Shown in pieces: positions 5,346 through 5,495 of a stretch of 5,495 nucleotides of DNA; the first letter of the stretch is position 1, and the number at the start of each line of letters is the position of its first letter. The translations under genes were made by a program, and so were the position numbers. The notes under the pieces are model-generated. The model had not been told where the DNA came from and ran no database searches. It saw only the letters and a program-made list of their open reading frames with translations. Origin of the DNA: Flavobacterium psychrophilum (GTDB lineage: Bacteria; Bacteroidota; Bacteroidia; Flavobacteriales; Flavobacteriaceae); contig CAMDQL010000095.1 in assembly GCA_945905915.1 (NCBI GenBank), forward strand, positions 1 to 5,495. Reading direction: 5' to 3'.

Positions 5346-5495
5346 TGGAACTATTTGGCTATTTTGGAGCATTATGCATCGGATTAATTTTAGGATTAAC
5401 AGGTGGTGGCGGATCAATATTAACTGTTCCCATCTTAGTTTATGTAATGCTAATCGATCCGATAATTGCTACCGCATATTCACTATTCATTGTAG
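5345..5495 (+). CDS. TauE/SafE-family (TSUP) membrane transporter, N-terminal fragment
   Basis: Fifty codons are present before the window ends. The protein begins MELFGYFGALCIGLILGLTG, then GGGSILTVPILVYVM, and continues into DPIIATAYSLFIV. The glycine-rich GLTGGGGS turn after a first membrane helix, the hydrophobic second segment and the following 'A-aYSLF' are typical of the first repeat of TauE/SafE (TSUP, formerly DUF81) transporters. Members export or import sulfite, organosulfonates, thiosulfate or other small anions across the inner membrane; the substrate cannot be told from this piece. Its ATG shares the A of the TAA stop of the Crp/Fnr-like gene, so translation is probably coupled and the regulator and transporter form one operon. 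No signal peptide is needed, because the first segment is a membrane helix. Confidence 0.88.
   Translation, partial: MELFGYFGALCIGLILGLTGGGGSILTVPILVYVMLIDPIIATAYSLFIV

Overview
The window reads as chromosomal DNA of a low-GC Bacteroidota, most likely a Flavobacterium-type organism. The support is the AT-rich codon use, the absence of Shine-Dalgarno sequences before the starts, several TAnnTTTG-type -7 promoter elements, and the proteins themselves: a flavobacterial-looking DnaN tail and MnmE, a Bacteroidota-style surface lipoprotein, and a Crp/Fnr-like regulator next to a TauE/SafE exporter.

Layout. Positions 2-112 hold the last 36 codons of a gene best read as dnaN (sliding clamp), followed by a rho-independent terminator. 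Positions 113-519 contain no gene. They hold a dispersed-repeat-like element with an inverted arm, a near-perfect 101-bp direct repeat, a run of 7-bp tandem repeats, and the mnmE promoter. mnmE (520-1920, +) is complete, with all GTPase motifs and the C-terminal CIGK. It carries two tracts of the same kind of 7-bp repeats inside its coding sequence, inverted with respect to each other. A bidirectional terminator separates mnmE from a convergent 584-residue lipoprotein gene (2011-3765, -). Next come two overlapping unknown genes on the minus strand (4059-4628 and 3860-4069). An 84-bp divergent promoter region follows, then a Crp/Fnr-family regulator (4713-5345, +) whose stop codon overlaps the start of a TauE/SafE-family membrane protein that runs off the window.

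How the genes fit together. dnaN and mnmE are housekeeping genes (replication clamp; tRNA wobble-uridine modification). The lipoprotein is a likely cell-surface protein built of carboxypeptidase-regulatory-like beta domains. The right-hand end looks like the start of a sulfur-handling operon. There, a regulator whose only three cysteines cluster in the sensor domain (C77, C83, C84) is translationally coupled to a putative sulfite/organosulfonate exporter. The promoters of this operon and of the divergent unknown gene pair are intertwined and lie within a 7-bp inverted repeat.

No mobile-element protein, rRNA, tRNA or CRISPR array was seen. The most unusual signals are the 7-bp repeat tracts shared by intergenic and coding DNA, and the cysteine-cluster regulator with its divergent control region.
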